Assembly (NCBI GenBank): GCA_038501625.1
Contig: JAZAYU010000185.1
Location: 434,001-498,000 of the forward strand
DNA: 64,000 nucleotides
Reading direction: 5' to 3'
Origin: Corbicula japonica
Taxonomy: Eukaryota > Mollusca > Bivalvia > Venerida > Cyrenidae
Shown here in pieces: positions 1 through 9,745 of this stretch. Both the position numbers and the translations under genes were made by a program. Each line of letters begins with the position of its first letter. The stretch's first letter is position 1. The notes under the pieces are model-generated. The model did no database searches and was not told the DNA's origin. It was given only the letters and a program-made list of their open reading frames with translations.

Positions 1-300
1 AGGACTGTATCACAAAGCGTTGTCTAGTTATTGATCGGACAAGGTTTTTGTGGTCAAGGCCACTGTGACCTTGACCTTTGACCTACTGACCCCAAAATCA
101 ATAGGGGTCTTCTACTGGTCATGACCAACCTCCACACCAAATATAAGGACTGTATCACAAAGCGTTGTCTAGTTATTGATCGGACAAGATGTGGTCTACG
201 GACCGACATACCGACCGACATACCGACCGACATACCGACCGACCGACCGACCGACATGTGCAAAGCAATATACCCCCGCTTCTTCGAAGGGGGGCATAAT
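1..300 (+). mobile_element. pearl-like element, 3' part
   Basis: One and a fraction copies of a 145-bp core repeat, then an ACCG/ATACCGACCG microsatellite (about 196-253), then a tail with the hairpin CCCCCGCTTC-TTC-GAAGGGGG before CATAATAATA. The order core repeats, tetranucleotide tract, short 3' end is that of bivalve pearl elements, which I associate with Helentron-type rolling-circle transposons. Truncated by the window edge. Confidence 0.7.
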
Positions 301-393
301 AATAGTAAGAAGAGAAATATCTTTATTTCAAGAGGTAAAATAACAAGCTTTATAAAACATTGGACATAACTTTTCTTCCATGTGGTCTTCCCT

Positions 394-396
<3 letters not shown>

Positions 397-453
<57 letters not shown>
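397..453 (+). repeat. (TAA)n microsatellite
   Basis: An uninterrupted run of about eighteen TAA units, soon followed by a short second run. It lies about 100 bp past the pearl tail, which itself ends in ATAATAATA. Confidence 0.95.
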
Positions 454-454
<1 letters not shown>

Positions 455-1162
455 TTTATAATAATAATGCTGTGCTTATGACGATCACAGGATAAATATC
501 ACATTTTATATGTCCCACTGACTGAATTAAAGAACATTCTGTGAACAAAGAAAGACCATTATAATCGGATTTCATCTGTGTGATCTTTGAACTTCAAGAC
601 AGGCTTGACTATAACTATATTAACAAGAGGTGTTTGTCAAACACAAATGCCCCCCCTGACGTGCAAGTGATATCTATTAGCATTGAATTTAAATTTTTGG
701 AAATTTAGAGACTTTTGTAAGCTTTAGCAATGAAGGGTACCAGTCATGAAAGCAATTTACAAGACGGTGGAACACCTATATATCAATAACCAGGTCATCC
801 AATGAGAGGATTACATTTACCTCGACAAACATAAGCGCGTGTAGATTAACCTAGTCTAACACAAAGGATTTTATTGTAATTTAAATCAAATATTCGCTAT
901 TGGCGGAGATATAGTAGCTCTAGTGTTATGTCAATTCCGGTAATGTGCAGGCTTTAGTGACCATCCATACGAAACCAAAGCATTTAATAAACACAAGTGA
1001 GTGATAATCAGTGCCTATTTATGACACGGCATATATTGAAATAGTTTAAAATTAATGTTATGGATCATTAATATATATCTTTACTTGAAATTGTCATGGG
1101 GAAAAATAATCACAACTTTACACTGAGAAGTATTTTATTTTATTATACAAATAAACATAAAA
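454..1162. other. intergenic or intronic, no gene seen
   Basis: No convincing exon. The only structure is a motif with the palindrome GTGTTTGTCAAACAC at 630-644 followed by AAATGCCCCCC, which looks like the terminus of another interspersed mollusc repeat. Confidence 0.5.
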
Positions 1163-2754
1163 ACGTTGTCTAGTTATTGATCGAACAAGGTTTTTTGTTG
1201 TCAAGGCCACCGTGACCTTGACCTTTGACCTACTGACCCCAAAACCAATAGGGGTCTTCTACTGGTCACGACCAACTTCCACACCAAATATGAGGTCTGT
1301 ATCACAAAGCGTTGTCTAGTTATTGATCGGACAACGTTTTTGTATGCAAAGGCCACTGTGACCTTGACCTTTGACCTACTGATCCTAAAATCAATAGGGT
1401 TCTTCTACTGGTCATGACCAACCTCCACACCAAATATGAGGACTGTATCACAAAGCGTTGTCTAGTTATTGATCGGACAACGTTTTTGTATGCAAAGGCC
1501 ACTGTGACCTTGACCTTTGACCTACTGATCCTAAAATCAATGGGGGTCTTCTACTGGTCATGACCAACCTCCACACCAAATATGAGGACTGTATCACAAA
1601 GCGTTGTCTAGTTATTGATCGGACAAGGTTTTTGTGGTCAAGGCCACTGTGACCTTGACCTTTGACCTACTGACCCCAAAATCAATAGGGGTCTTCTACT
1701 GGTCATGACCAACCTCCACACCAAATATGAGGACTGTATCACAAAGCGTTGTCTAGTTATTGATCGGACAAGGTTTTTGTGGTCAAGGCCACTGTGACCT
1801 TGACCTTTGACCTACTGACCCCAAAATCAATAGGGGTCTTCTACTGGTCATGACCAACCTCCACACCAAATATGAGGACTGTACCACAAAGCGTTGTCTA
1901 GTTATTGATCGGACAAGGTTTTTGTGGTCAAGGCCACTGTGACCTTGACCTTTGACCTACTGACCCCAAAATCAATAGGGGTCTTCTACTGGTCATGACC
2001 AACCTCCACACCAAATATGAGGACTGTATCACAAAGCGTTGTCTAGTTATTGATCGGACAAGGTTTTTGTGGTCAAGGCCACTGTGACCTTGACCTTTGA
2101 CCTACTGACCCCAAAATCAATAGGGGTCTTCTACTGGTCATGACCAACCTCCACACCAAATATGAGGACTGTATCACAAAGCGTTGTCTAGTTATTGATC
2201 GGACAAGGTTTTTGTGGTCAAGGCCACTGTGACCTTGACCTTTGACCTACTGACCCCAAAATCAATAGGGGTCTTCTACTGGTCATGACCAACCTCCACA
2301 CCAAATATGAGGACTGTATCACAAAGCGTTGTCTAGTTATTGATCGGACAAGGTTTTTGTGGTCAAGGCCACTGTGACCTTGACCTTTGACCTACTGACC
2401 CCAAAATCAATAGGGGTCTTCTACTGGTCATGACCAACCTCCACACCAAATATGAGGACTGTATCACAAAGCGTTGTCTAGTTATTGATCGGACAAGGTT
2501 TTTGTGGTCAAGGCCACTGTGACCTTGACCTTTGACCTACTGACCCCAAAATCAATAGGGGTCTTCTACTGGTCATGACCAACCTCCACACCAAATATAA
2601 GGACTGTATCACAAAGCGTTGTCTAGTTATTGATCGGACAAGATGTGGTCTACGGACCGACATACCGACCGACATACCGACCGACCGACCGACCGACCGA
2701 CCGACATGTGCAAAGCAATATACCCCCGCTTCTTCGAAGGGGGGCATAATAATA
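1163..2754 (+). mobile_element. pearl-like element with about ten 145-bp core repeats
   Basis: Core units start (GTTGTCTAG) at 1165, 1311, 1457, 1603, 1748, 1893, 2038, 2183, 2328, 2473 and 2618, a period of 145-146 bp. Units from 1603 on are almost identical to each other, while the first two differ more. An ACCG tract (about 2650-2703) and the same tail hairpin as at 254-300 end the element, with a TAA microsatellite after it. The near identity suggests recent expansion or gene conversion. Confidence 0.8.
1213..2538 (-). promoter_or_regulatory. tandem nuclear-receptor half-site clusters
   Basis: Every core unit holds AGGTCAAAGGTCAAGGTCA on the minus strand: a perfect DR1 (AGGTCA-A-AGGTCA) with a third half-site directly abutting, the latter also matching TCAAGGTCA. 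Ten clusters begin at 1213, 1359, then about every 145 bp to 2520, and one more lies at 66-84. DR1 is bound by RXR, HNF4 and COUP-TF types and TCAAGGTCA by ERR/SF-1 types. Each unit also has TGGTCATGACCA, an imperfect IR0. Binding or function here is inference only. Confidence 0.3.
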
Positions 2755-2758
2755 AGAA

Positions 2759-2789
<31 letters not shown>

Positions 2790-2931
2790 GTATGAACAAA
2801 ATATCTGCATTTAGAAAAATTATTCAGAAATACCAAACTCCCACAATTTTCTATTGGCTGAAACACATGCTAAAGTTCTTCATAACTTTTTCATTATCAA
2901 AAAAAAACATTTCATGAAAACACAAACAAAC

Positions 2932-3039
2932 CTGTTCCAGAAGTCCATACTTGTAATTCTCTTTTGCCACGGTGACCGAGATTTCTTGCAGGTGGATGAT
3001 AACTGTCAGGAAACGATGATAGGACCGCCGTGGAAAGTG
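2932..3039 (-). CDS. CCDC17: exon 26: last exon in window
   Basis: 108 bp, 36 codons, phase 0 both ends. Acceptor gcttattccag, donor GTTTGT. It encodes HFPRRSYHRFLTVIIHLQEI and SVTVAKENYKYGLLEQ. RFLTVIIHLQEI is a hydrophobic strand that would continue the C2-like unit of exons 24 and 25. No stop codon is reached, so at least one more exon must lie beyond position 1, past the pearl arrays. Confidence 0.83.
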
Positions 3040-3117
3040 CTGGAATAAGCAAAATATTTTTTTTCTTAAATTAGGTGTAAACAAGAAGCAACAAGGCAAC
3101 AAATGTGTAACCAGACT

Positions 3118-3348
3118 TTAACCCTTTATTACACATTTTTACATGAGTGTGATCAGTGTAGATCCAGATCAGCATGCACATTTGAGCCATCTGATCAGGA
3201 TCTGTACTGTACTTGTATCTTGGCAAGAAATAACTTATGAATGAAAAAGAGAATAGTGTAGATCCTGATCAGACGGCACAGATGAACAGGCTGATCTGGA
3301 TCTACACCCTCTGCCCTTGCAACAAATATGTATCTATGGAGTAAAGGG
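3118..3348. mobile_element. TTAA hairpin MITE, diverged
   Basis: The left TTAACCCTTTA end is intact and the right end reads GGAGTAAAGGG without TTAA. It lies between exons 26 and 25, only 79 bp from exon 26. Confidence 0.75.
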
Positions 3349-3459
3349 CATTTTGTCCACTCTACTGACCTGGCTAATAGTAGGCAGTGATCTTCAGGAA
3401 TATAATATAGCAAAATCCAACATATTATATCACAGTAGATACAGACAGTATAGCAATAC

Positions 3460-3555
3460 CTTAAAACCATCCTTCCACTGTGGAGAAGTGTTGGTGCTTC
3501 GTACATCGAGCATTTCAGTGAACGTCAGCTTGTCGTAGGTGGCATGGGGTGCTCC
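3460..3555 (-). CDS. CCDC17: exon 25
   Basis: 96 bp, 32 codons, phase 0 both ends. Acceptor atttcctag, donor GTATTG. It encodes GAPHATYDKLTFTEMLDVRS and TNTSPQWKDGFK. The TNTSPQWKDGFK stretch is C2-like (strand, turn, W). The intron upstream holds an 81-bp tandem array. Confidence 0.85.
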
Positions 3556-3569
3556 CTAGGAAATAAGCA

Positions 3570-4110
3570 ACGTTCATATTACACCAGGATGTATAAGCCA
3601 AGTTAATTACACATAAATGTAAGCAAAGTTAATATTACACTAGCATGTAAGCATAGTTCATTACACCAGGATGTATAAGCCAAGTTAATTGCACTGAAAT
3701 GTAAGCGAAGTTCATATTACACTAGGATGTAAGCATAGTTTATTATACCAGGATTTATAAGCCTAGTTAATTACACTTAAATGTAAGTAACGTTCATATT
3801 ACACTAGGATGTAAGCATAGTTCATTACACCAGGATTTATAAGCCTAGTTAATTACACATAAATGTAAGCAAAGTTCATATTACACTGGTATGTAAGCAT
3901 AGTTCATTACACCAGGATTTATAAGCCTAGTTAATTACACATATTAATAAATGTAAGTAAAGTTCATATTACACTTAGTCTAGTCTAAGAATGTAATCAT
4001 ACTTTGTTACATTAGGATGTTAGCCTAGTTAATTACATTTTAATATAAACCTAGTTAATTACACTAGGAATTAATAACACTAAAATTTATGTATATTTCA
4101 TTGCACTAGA
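3570..4110. repeat. 81-bp minisatellite in the intron between exons 24 and 25
   Basis: About six units built of 20-bp subunits such as ATTACACTAGGATGTAAGC and AAGCCAAGTTAATTACAC; the larger period is about 81 bp (starts near 3597, 3679, 3760, 3841, 3922). Units degrade towards 4,100. Confidence 0.85.
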
Positions 4111-4232
4111 ATTTATGCATCAATGGTTAATCTGTTATGCTACCTGGTAGTCAACTTTTTAAGACAGAACATTCCGTCTGAAAGGACCATTTGGTTCTAA
4201 ACCCTGACCAGGAAATAAACACAAACACTTAC

Positions 4233-4319
4233 CAGATAGAAAGCTGCTGGTGGGTTGAGACACATGTGTGCATGGGTAAAGTTTGACCAGGGTAGATTGA
4301 CAGCACTGTCAATGGCAAC
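4233..4319 (-). CDS. CCDC17: exon 24
   Basis: 87 bp, 29 codons, phase 0 both ends. Acceptor cttctgcag, donor GTAAGT. It encodes VAIDSAVNLPWSNFTHAHMC and LNPPAAFYL. VAIDSAVNLP is a typical C2-domain first strand, so a further C2-like unit probably starts here. Confidence 0.85.
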
Positions 4320-4681
4320 CTGCAGAAGCAATTTGTCTTATCAGCTTTTATGATGTCTTTTAACACCTTACTCCAAAGATACACCTTTAATTTATGCTTT
4401 TCAGTGAAATATAGAAATTTCCCCGTGAAATAAAAGGGGTATTTCACTGTTTTCAAACAGTGGAATATCATTATTATTTTCATCCTTTTTTGACGTTGGT
4501 ACGTTGGCACATAACATTCCGAATGAGAACGTTTAGAAATCGGACTCAAGTTTGGTCATATGATGTCATGACGTCACGTCGAAGACAAACGTTTTTGGCG
4601 CCATTTCATGCAATGTTTCTGTCTAATTAACACAAATTATGCACTCAAAGCATAAAATAAAAAGAAAATTTGTTTTTAACC

Positions 4682-4797
4682 AGTGTAAGATAGAAATATA
4701 TTTCACTCGTGAACTCCAGAATTATGTATTTTCACACGTGGCTTCGCCACTTGTGAAAATACCAATTCCGGAGCTCACTCGGTGAAATATATTTCTA
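4682..4797. mobile_element. foldback element
   Basis: An inverted repeat with arms beginning TAAGATAGAAATATATTTCA and ending in its complement, around an asymmetric centre with CACGTGGCTTCGCCACTTGTG. A short non-autonomous DNA transposon is likely; no coding capacity. Confidence 0.7.
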
Positions 4798-4830
4798 TCT
4801 TACACTTAAAAAAACAAATATCCTCTATTT

Positions 4831-5202
4831 ATTGCATGGGTGACCTATGTATACCAAGATCAGCCAGCTTATCAAATTATATGCCTTCTGATCTGGACCT
4901 ACACTCTTCACTTTTATATTGTTAACCTTAACACATCTTTTGGATACATGAGGTTATTTCTCACCAAGATATGATCAGTGCAGATCCAGATCAGATGGCA
5001 AAGTTGTGCCAGTTGATCTGGAGCTACACACTGCAAATGTTTGCAATCTGATCAGGATCTACTCTGGTCACTTTTAAGTTGAAAAGATTAATACCGACTA
5101 ACAAGTGGACACTGTAGATCCAGGTCAAACTTCATAAATGTGCGGGCTGATTTGGATCCCTACTGTTTGCACATGGGATATGACCTGTTTCCAAGGAGTA
5201 AA
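4831..5202. mobile_element. TTAA hairpin MITE fragments, two joined
   Basis: Two degenerate bodies recognised by repeated GATCAG/CTGATC hairpin arms; terminal repeats are mostly lost. Confidence 0.5.
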
Positions 5203-5444
5203 TTAACCCTTTTGTCTATAGATGTACCTTTATTGCAAGGGTGAACAGTTAAGATCAAGATCAGCTGGCAAATCCATACTGTCTGATCTGGATCTAATAT
5301 GTTCGCTTTTTAATTAGTTAGGTTATCTTTGACCAAAATGCAACCAGTGCAGATCCTGATCAGACAGCACGGATGTGCCAGCTGATCTGGATCTACACTG
5401 GTCGCACATGCGTAAAAAGGCGTATATATGGAGGAAAGGGTTAA
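5203..5444 (-). mobile_element. TTAA hairpin MITE, full length
   Basis: TTAA at both ends and a clean right end (ATGGAGGAAAGGG). Opposite orientation to the reference copy: the GACCAG-type hairpin is on the right. Confidence 0.8.
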
Positions 5445-5612
5445 TGTCCAAGATTATTAAATGATAATGGGAAACAAGTGTCAATTCTCAAGCATCAGAT
5501 TGGTTCAAATAAAGACCAGTCTCCATTACAACCAATCAGATGGTAGAAATATGAGACTAGTCTCTAATCGTTGTTAATTGACCTTGTGGTCAAGTACAGA
5601 GGAACCCCTTAA

Positions 5613-5840
5613 ATCCATATACATGCCTAAAGTTTATGGCTTTGTCGAACAATATAGATCCAGAACAACAGGCACATTTGTGCCATCTGATAAGAATCTC
5701 ACTGTTTGCTTTTAGACTTACTAGGTTATTTCTAACCCTAATGCAACAATTGTAGATCCAGATCAGAAGGCAGGAATGTGCTGGCTGATCTGGATCTACA
5801 CTGGTCACACATGCAATAAAACCCATAGTATATATAAAAT
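5613..5840. mobile_element. TTAA hairpin MITE, degenerate
   Basis: Hairpin arms are recognisable but both termini are gone. It lies directly against exon 23 (starts 5857) in the downstream intron. Confidence 0.5.
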
Positions 5841-5856
5841 GCCAATCAGATCATAC

Positions 5857-5943
5857 CTTGATGCCATGTTTAGGACTATACTGACAGATGAAGTTCAGGT
5901 CCTGATCCAGTGGTTTGCTGTCTGGGGCCTTCGTCAACTGGTT
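5857..5943 (-). CDS. CCDC17: exon 23
   Basis: 87 bp, 29 codons, phase 0 both ends. Acceptor atttttcag, donor GTATGA. It encodes NQLTKAPDSKPLDQDLNFIC and QYSPKHGIK. A degenerate TTAA element lies immediately downstream. Confidence 0.85.
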
Positions 5944-6217
5944 CTGAAAAATACACATTCAAATTACATAAAACATGACCTTGACCTAACTAAAGTTTAT
6001 TGTAACAAATTTGAAAATTATAATAAAATTCGATTTTTGACGTCTGGCTTGTTGCAGCTATGAAAAATAGCCAGAATAAAAATTGTAGACAAATTCATAT
6101 ATTGATGCTTAGGTGAAGAGTTCTCTCACTTCCATTCAATCAACTGGTATTAATTGATTTCACATGGGCTAAACACTTTACTTCATACTTATACATTTTA
6201 ATTTCTGTGCTACCTGG

Positions 6218-6361
6218 GCTGAAGGTTATAAAACTGAGATTGGAAACCAGTCTCAAATCTCAAGCATCTGATTGGCTGAAATGGTGACTGGTCGCCATTT
6301 CAGCCAATCAGATGCTTGAGATTTGAGACTGGTTTCCATGCTCAGTTTTATAACCTTGGGC
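6218..6361. mobile_element. 140-bp foldback element (reference copy)
   Basis: Near-perfect palindrome from AAGGTTATAAAACTGAGATT through CAAATCTCAAGCATCTGATT and TGGCTGAAATGG to the mirror arms, with essentially no loop. The ends differ slightly (GGCTGAAGG left, CCTTGGGC right). No coding capacity. Confidence 0.8.
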
Positions 6362-6362
6362 A

Positions 6363-6524
6363 CAAGGTACCAGACTGAGTGTGGATCCATATCGGCCAGA
6401 ACATTCATGCTGTCTGATCAGAATCTACACTGGTTGCATCTTGGTCAACAACAACAACCTAATAAATCTAAAAGCAAACCATGCCAGTCCTGATCTGATG
6501 GCACTGTTTGCCTGCCCAACAAAT
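6363..6524. mobile_element. TTAA hairpin MITE fragment
   Basis: One hairpin half, abutting the foldback on its left and a complete TTAA copy on its right. Confidence 0.5.
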
Positions 6525-7058
6525 TTAACCCCTTCCTCCATATATGCGCATTTTTACGCATGTGTGATCAGAGTAGATCCAGATCAGTCGGCACATCCAT
6601 GCCATCTGATCAGGATCTGCACTGGTCACATTTTGGTCAGAAATTACCTAATTTATCAAAAAGCTAACAGTTTAGATCCTGATCAGATGTGCCAGCTGAT
6701 CTGGATGTACACTTTTCGCCCATGCAATAAAGGTGTTTCTATGGTTTGTTTGTTTGTTTGGGGTTTAACGCCTGGTTTCAACACCTTTTTGGTTATATCC
6801 CGGCGGTCAGTCCACCTAACCGGTGTTCCTGGGTCTCTTACCAGTACTAACCAATTTCTCCGCAAGCGACTGACTGCTTCCTCACTTGAATCAGAGGTGA
6901 GGGACAAATGACTCTCAGACGCAATGTCCGAGTTCAATTGTCACGGAGAAATTTTTCCCGCCTCGGCTGGGGATCGAACTCACGACCCCTGGATTGACAG
7001 TCCGATGCTCTATCCACTGAGCTAGCCGGGCGGGTGTTTCTATGGAGGAAAGGGTTAA
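6525..7058 (+). mobile_element. TTAA hairpin MITE interrupted by a SINE
   Basis: Left TTAACCCCTTCCTCC and right GGAGGAAAGGGTTAA are both intact, but the body is split at GGTGTTTCTATGG, where a SINE of 288 bp is inserted. Removing it restores a normal copy of about 230 bp. Confidence 0.85.
6745..7032 (-). mobile_element. tRNA-derived SINE (Meta-type), nested
   Basis: On the minus strand it starts with a tRNA-like head: A box TAGCTCAGTGGATAGAGC (7007-7024) and B box GAGTTCGATCC (6971-6981). The body and the tail with CAAACAAACAAAC follow. It is flanked by 13-bp direct repeats GGTGTTTCTATGG (6732-6744 and 7033-7045), a clear target-site duplication. The body sequence resembles the bivalve Meta-SINE class as I remember it; that family name is less certain than the SINE call. 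Confidence 0.85.
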
Positions 7059-7079
7059 ATATATAAAGAAAAGGCTTCA

Positions 7080-7165
7080 TTTTGTGTGCTATGAAAATTA
7101 CATATTCATGCCCAAAAAGGGGGTTTGAGCAAACCCGATGAGCCCCTTCTGAATCCGCCCCTGGT
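7080..7165. mobile_element. CAGGGGCGGA-type repeat fragment
   Basis: Holds GCCCAAAAAGGGGG and an inverted end reading CAGGGGCGGATTCAGAAGGG on the minus strand. Related fragments lie near 9,805, 11,155, 38,030 and 63,650. The CAGGG-type end suggests a hAT-like MITE. Confidence 0.5.
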
Positions 7166-7350
7166 TTTTCTATCAACTGATGACAGGCATATAGAATATA
7201 ATATAGGCAAACAAGACTGAAGTTAAAGAATTAAACTTTTTATTTTAATTATTCCTCTAGATTTTATAACTGATTTCATTAGAAATGTAAGAATGTGTGA
7301 AAAATTGATGATTTCTAGGGGAAGTTTTGTATAGAATTTAGTATTTTTAC

Positions 7351-7584
7351 CCTTATATATTCCTCCATGTTCTTATCACTTCTGAGGAAGCTTTCTTTGG
7401 CAGACGCCACAAGTGCAATCACCTCCCGAATGGTTCTACGTGTTCGTCGCATCATACTGTGAAACAGTCTTGTTTCACCCCGTGTCGGCATTGCTTTTGT
7501 TGAATAGTACACTCGGTCGGAGTACTTGGGCCGAGGCTGCCATAATCCCATACGTAACCAGTCTCCTTTCGGCACTTTGCTGGA
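7351..7584 (-). CDS. CCDC17: exon 22: basic extension segment, 5' edge duplicated
   Basis: 234 bp, 78 codons, phase 0 both ends. Acceptor cttattacag, donor GTAAAA. It encodes SSKVPKGDWLRMGLWQPRPK, YSDRVYYSTKAMPTRGETRL, then a basic helix MMRRTRRTIREVIALVASAK and DKNMEEYIR. The 5' edge and part of the intron upstream of it recur at about 7,859-7,935. Confidence 0.88.
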
Positions 7585-7629
7585 CTGTAATAAGAGTTAA
7601 CTTTCAGTACAAATCAAGACACATTATAT

Positions 7630-7845
7630 GATAGTACTGTAGTATCATTTAATTTTGCGGGGACGAATTTTCACACAAAACCCTTTAATGACAAATTCAC
7701 GGGGACATAAATTCGCACGGCTGTATTTTCCTATAAAGAAACACTGTTAAATAGTTTCATTTCGCTTGGGTTGAATTTCGCGCTCTTGTTTTAGCGTGAA
7801 ATACTCGAAATTTAAACCTGTGCAAAAAAAAGATTTAACAGTAAT
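7630..7845. mobile_element. AATTTCGCG-type inverted-repeat element
   Basis: Begins CTGTAGTATCATTTAATTTT and carries GCGGGGACGAATTTTCACAC. Similar sequences recur at 10,138-10,352, 23,639-23,851 and 23,905-24,135, where the right end is the inverted form (AAATGATAC...CAG). Confidence 0.55.
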
Positions 7846-7858
7846 TAAAACATTTTTT

Positions 7859-7935
7859 AAGCAGTCTCCATTGGGCACTTTGCTGGACTGTAGTTTATGT
7901 TTTTTAAAGATCAAGACACATTATATTATATTAAT
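7859..7935 (-). repeat. partial duplicate of the exon 22 acceptor edge
   Basis: Matches 7,556-7,632 with a few changes: the acceptor, the first codons (SSKVPxGD) and intron sequence with ATCAAGACACATTATAT. It lies about 300 bp upstream of the real exon in transcript direction. Confidence 0.8.
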
Positions 7936-8281
7936 AATCAAACAGCTTTAATTTATACAAATTCAATTATTATCGTTAGTTTTGAAAGAAAAAGACGAGT
8001 ATTAAAATTAACAGCATGCAAAGTTGAATAACTATTTTTAACATTTCATCCGTCTTTAAAGACCACTCAAGAAAAAGCCCAAAAGTGGTTTATGAAGGCA
8101 GGTCTTCTTTGTTTACATGTAAATTTGTTCTTTAAATCAGTTAGTGGAACCAATATAATGTGGTCTTTATCCACAGGTAGTCTTTGTTTGACTTAAATTT
8201 CCGCACATGCTATATTAATTTAAAAACAAAATACTACATTAAGTTACAACAGAATACGAAAATTTACATAAACTAATGTAC

Positions 8282-8455
8282 CTCTAAAGCTTTGCCGCCA
8301 GAGCCCCTGGTGACCTTGACCAGCCGGACTAGCACAGAAGCGCAGGGTATGATCCTGGTCCCAGCATCACGTAGGCAAGATTCTGTCAGTGGGTCTACAC
8401 CGTTGGGTCCTTGAGCATACATGCGCAACTGGTGGGCGCCTTCATTCAATGAGAC
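8282..8455 (-). CDS. CCDC17: exon 21: extension, partly duplicated upstream
   Basis: 174 bp, 58 codons, phase 0 both ends. Acceptor aacttcag, donor GTACAT. It encodes VSLNEGAHQLRMYAQGPNGV, DPLTESCLRDAGTRIIPCAS and VLVRLVKVTRGSGGKALE. Its first 15 codons plus the acceptor are duplicated 81 bp upstream at 8,491-8,546. Confidence 0.88.
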
Positions 8456-8490
8456 CTGAAGTTATCAAGAAAGACTTTTAGACATTAGGT

Positions 8491-8546
8491 CTTAAGCATA
8501 CATATGCAACTGGTGGGCGCCCTCATTCAATGAGACCTGATGTTAT
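8491..8546 (-). repeat. partial duplicate of the exon 21 acceptor edge
   Basis: Matches 8,410-8,465 at an offset of 81 bp. It retains an AG acceptor (aacatcag) and codes VSLNEGAHQLHMYA before an in-frame TAA, so its use would truncate the protein. Confidence 0.85.
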
Positions 8547-8563
8547 GGTCTCAGATTATGCTT

Positions 8564-8860
8564 GTTACCCTTTACTCGATATGGCTTAATCCCAAGATGA
8601 ACAGTGTATATCCAGATCAACCAGCGCATCTATGCAGGCTGATCAAGATCTAAAGTGTTCACTATTAGATTTACGAGGGTTGTCCCAACAAGTCATAGAA
8701 AATTGGAATAAAAAGAAAACTACTGAACATATGTTTATGCAAATTTCACAGATGTTTAAGACATCATTCGGTAATTTGTATGCAAAGTTAGCTCGTATAA
8801 GAAAACTAAGAAGCAAAATGTATAGATCTAGATCAGAATGCATGGATGTGAAAATAACAC
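8564..8860. mobile_element. TTAA hairpin MITE, degenerate
   Basis: Left end TTACCCTTTACTC; hairpin arms are interrupted by about 130 bp of unrelated sequence. Confidence 0.5.
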
Positions 8861-9296
8861 CCACTACTTTTCAATGACAAGTCATAGGTTTGATTTAAAT
8901 AACAAAGACAAAATTCCTGATTTTTTTCATGAGAATTTTTTCATGTGTACATTCTGTCTTAACCTTTACGGTAACTAGTTTTATTCAGTTTGATGCCCTA
9001 AACACAAATGTTACATTAAACTTAAGCAAATAAAAATCCATCTAATTATTATAATAAATCCTATTTTTCAAATAAAATATGGATAATAAAGTCTGGAAGG
9101 TTTCCCCTTTGAATTGAAAATATTTCATGTTAAACAATTTAGTTTTAATATGTACTGTAAACTAAACTCAAATGATGACATACATATTAAGATGTTATTA
9201 ATGAGTCTTTTAAAGAAAGAAAATTACTATTGCTCAAAGACTGCAATGTTTTAGTATAAAATCTGAACTAAAAGTTAATTTTTGGCAAGAACAGGG

Positions 9297-9438
9297 CCCA
9301 AGATCATAAAACTAAGTTTTGAGATCAGTCTCAAATCTCAAGGATCTGATTGGCTGAAATGGCGACTTGTCGCCATTTCAGCCAATCAGATGCTTGAGAT
9401 TTGAGACTGATCTCCAGATTTAGTTTTATGATCTTGGG
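9297..9438. mobile_element. foldback element, GATCATAAAACTAAG subfamily
   Basis: Palindrome with ends CCAAGATCATAAAACTAAG and its complement. It differs from the 6,218 copy at matching positions in both arms, so the palindrome remains near perfect. Confidence 0.8.
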
Positions 9439-9527
9439 AACAGTTGTTATTGAAAATAATTATTTTGTTATCAGTATTCAGGATTGGATGCAAGATTTCA
9501 GAAAGGTCAGGTTCATTAAAGGCATGA

Positions 9528-9745
9528 TTAACCCTATCCTCCATAGATACACCTTTATTGCATGGGAAGAACAGTTTAGATCCAGATCAGCCAGCACATC
9601 TGTTCACTTTTTTATTCATTAGATTATTTTTTACCAAAATGGGACAAGTGCAGATCATGATCAGACATCATGGATGTGCTGGCTGATCTGGATCTACACT
9701 GGTCGCACATGCGTAAAAATGCGTATATATGGAGGAAAGGGTTAA
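9528..9745 (-). mobile_element. TTAA hairpin MITE, near full length
   Basis: Both TTAA ends present; right end ATGGAGGAAAGGG exact. Confidence 0.8.

Noticed and set aside
121..2810. Several open frames across the pearl arrays on both strands
   Set aside because: They are translations of the 145-bp core, the ACCG tract and the TAA tract, and recur identically in each copy.
6381..6911. A 176-codon plus-strand frame at 6.4-6.9 kb
   Set aside because: It runs through MITE and SINE sequence with the same translated motifs (DPDQ, CHLIRI) seen at other MITE copies.
6961..7032. Functional tRNA gene on the minus strand
   Set aside because: It is the head of a SINE bounded by a 13-bp target duplication, with a SINE body attached.
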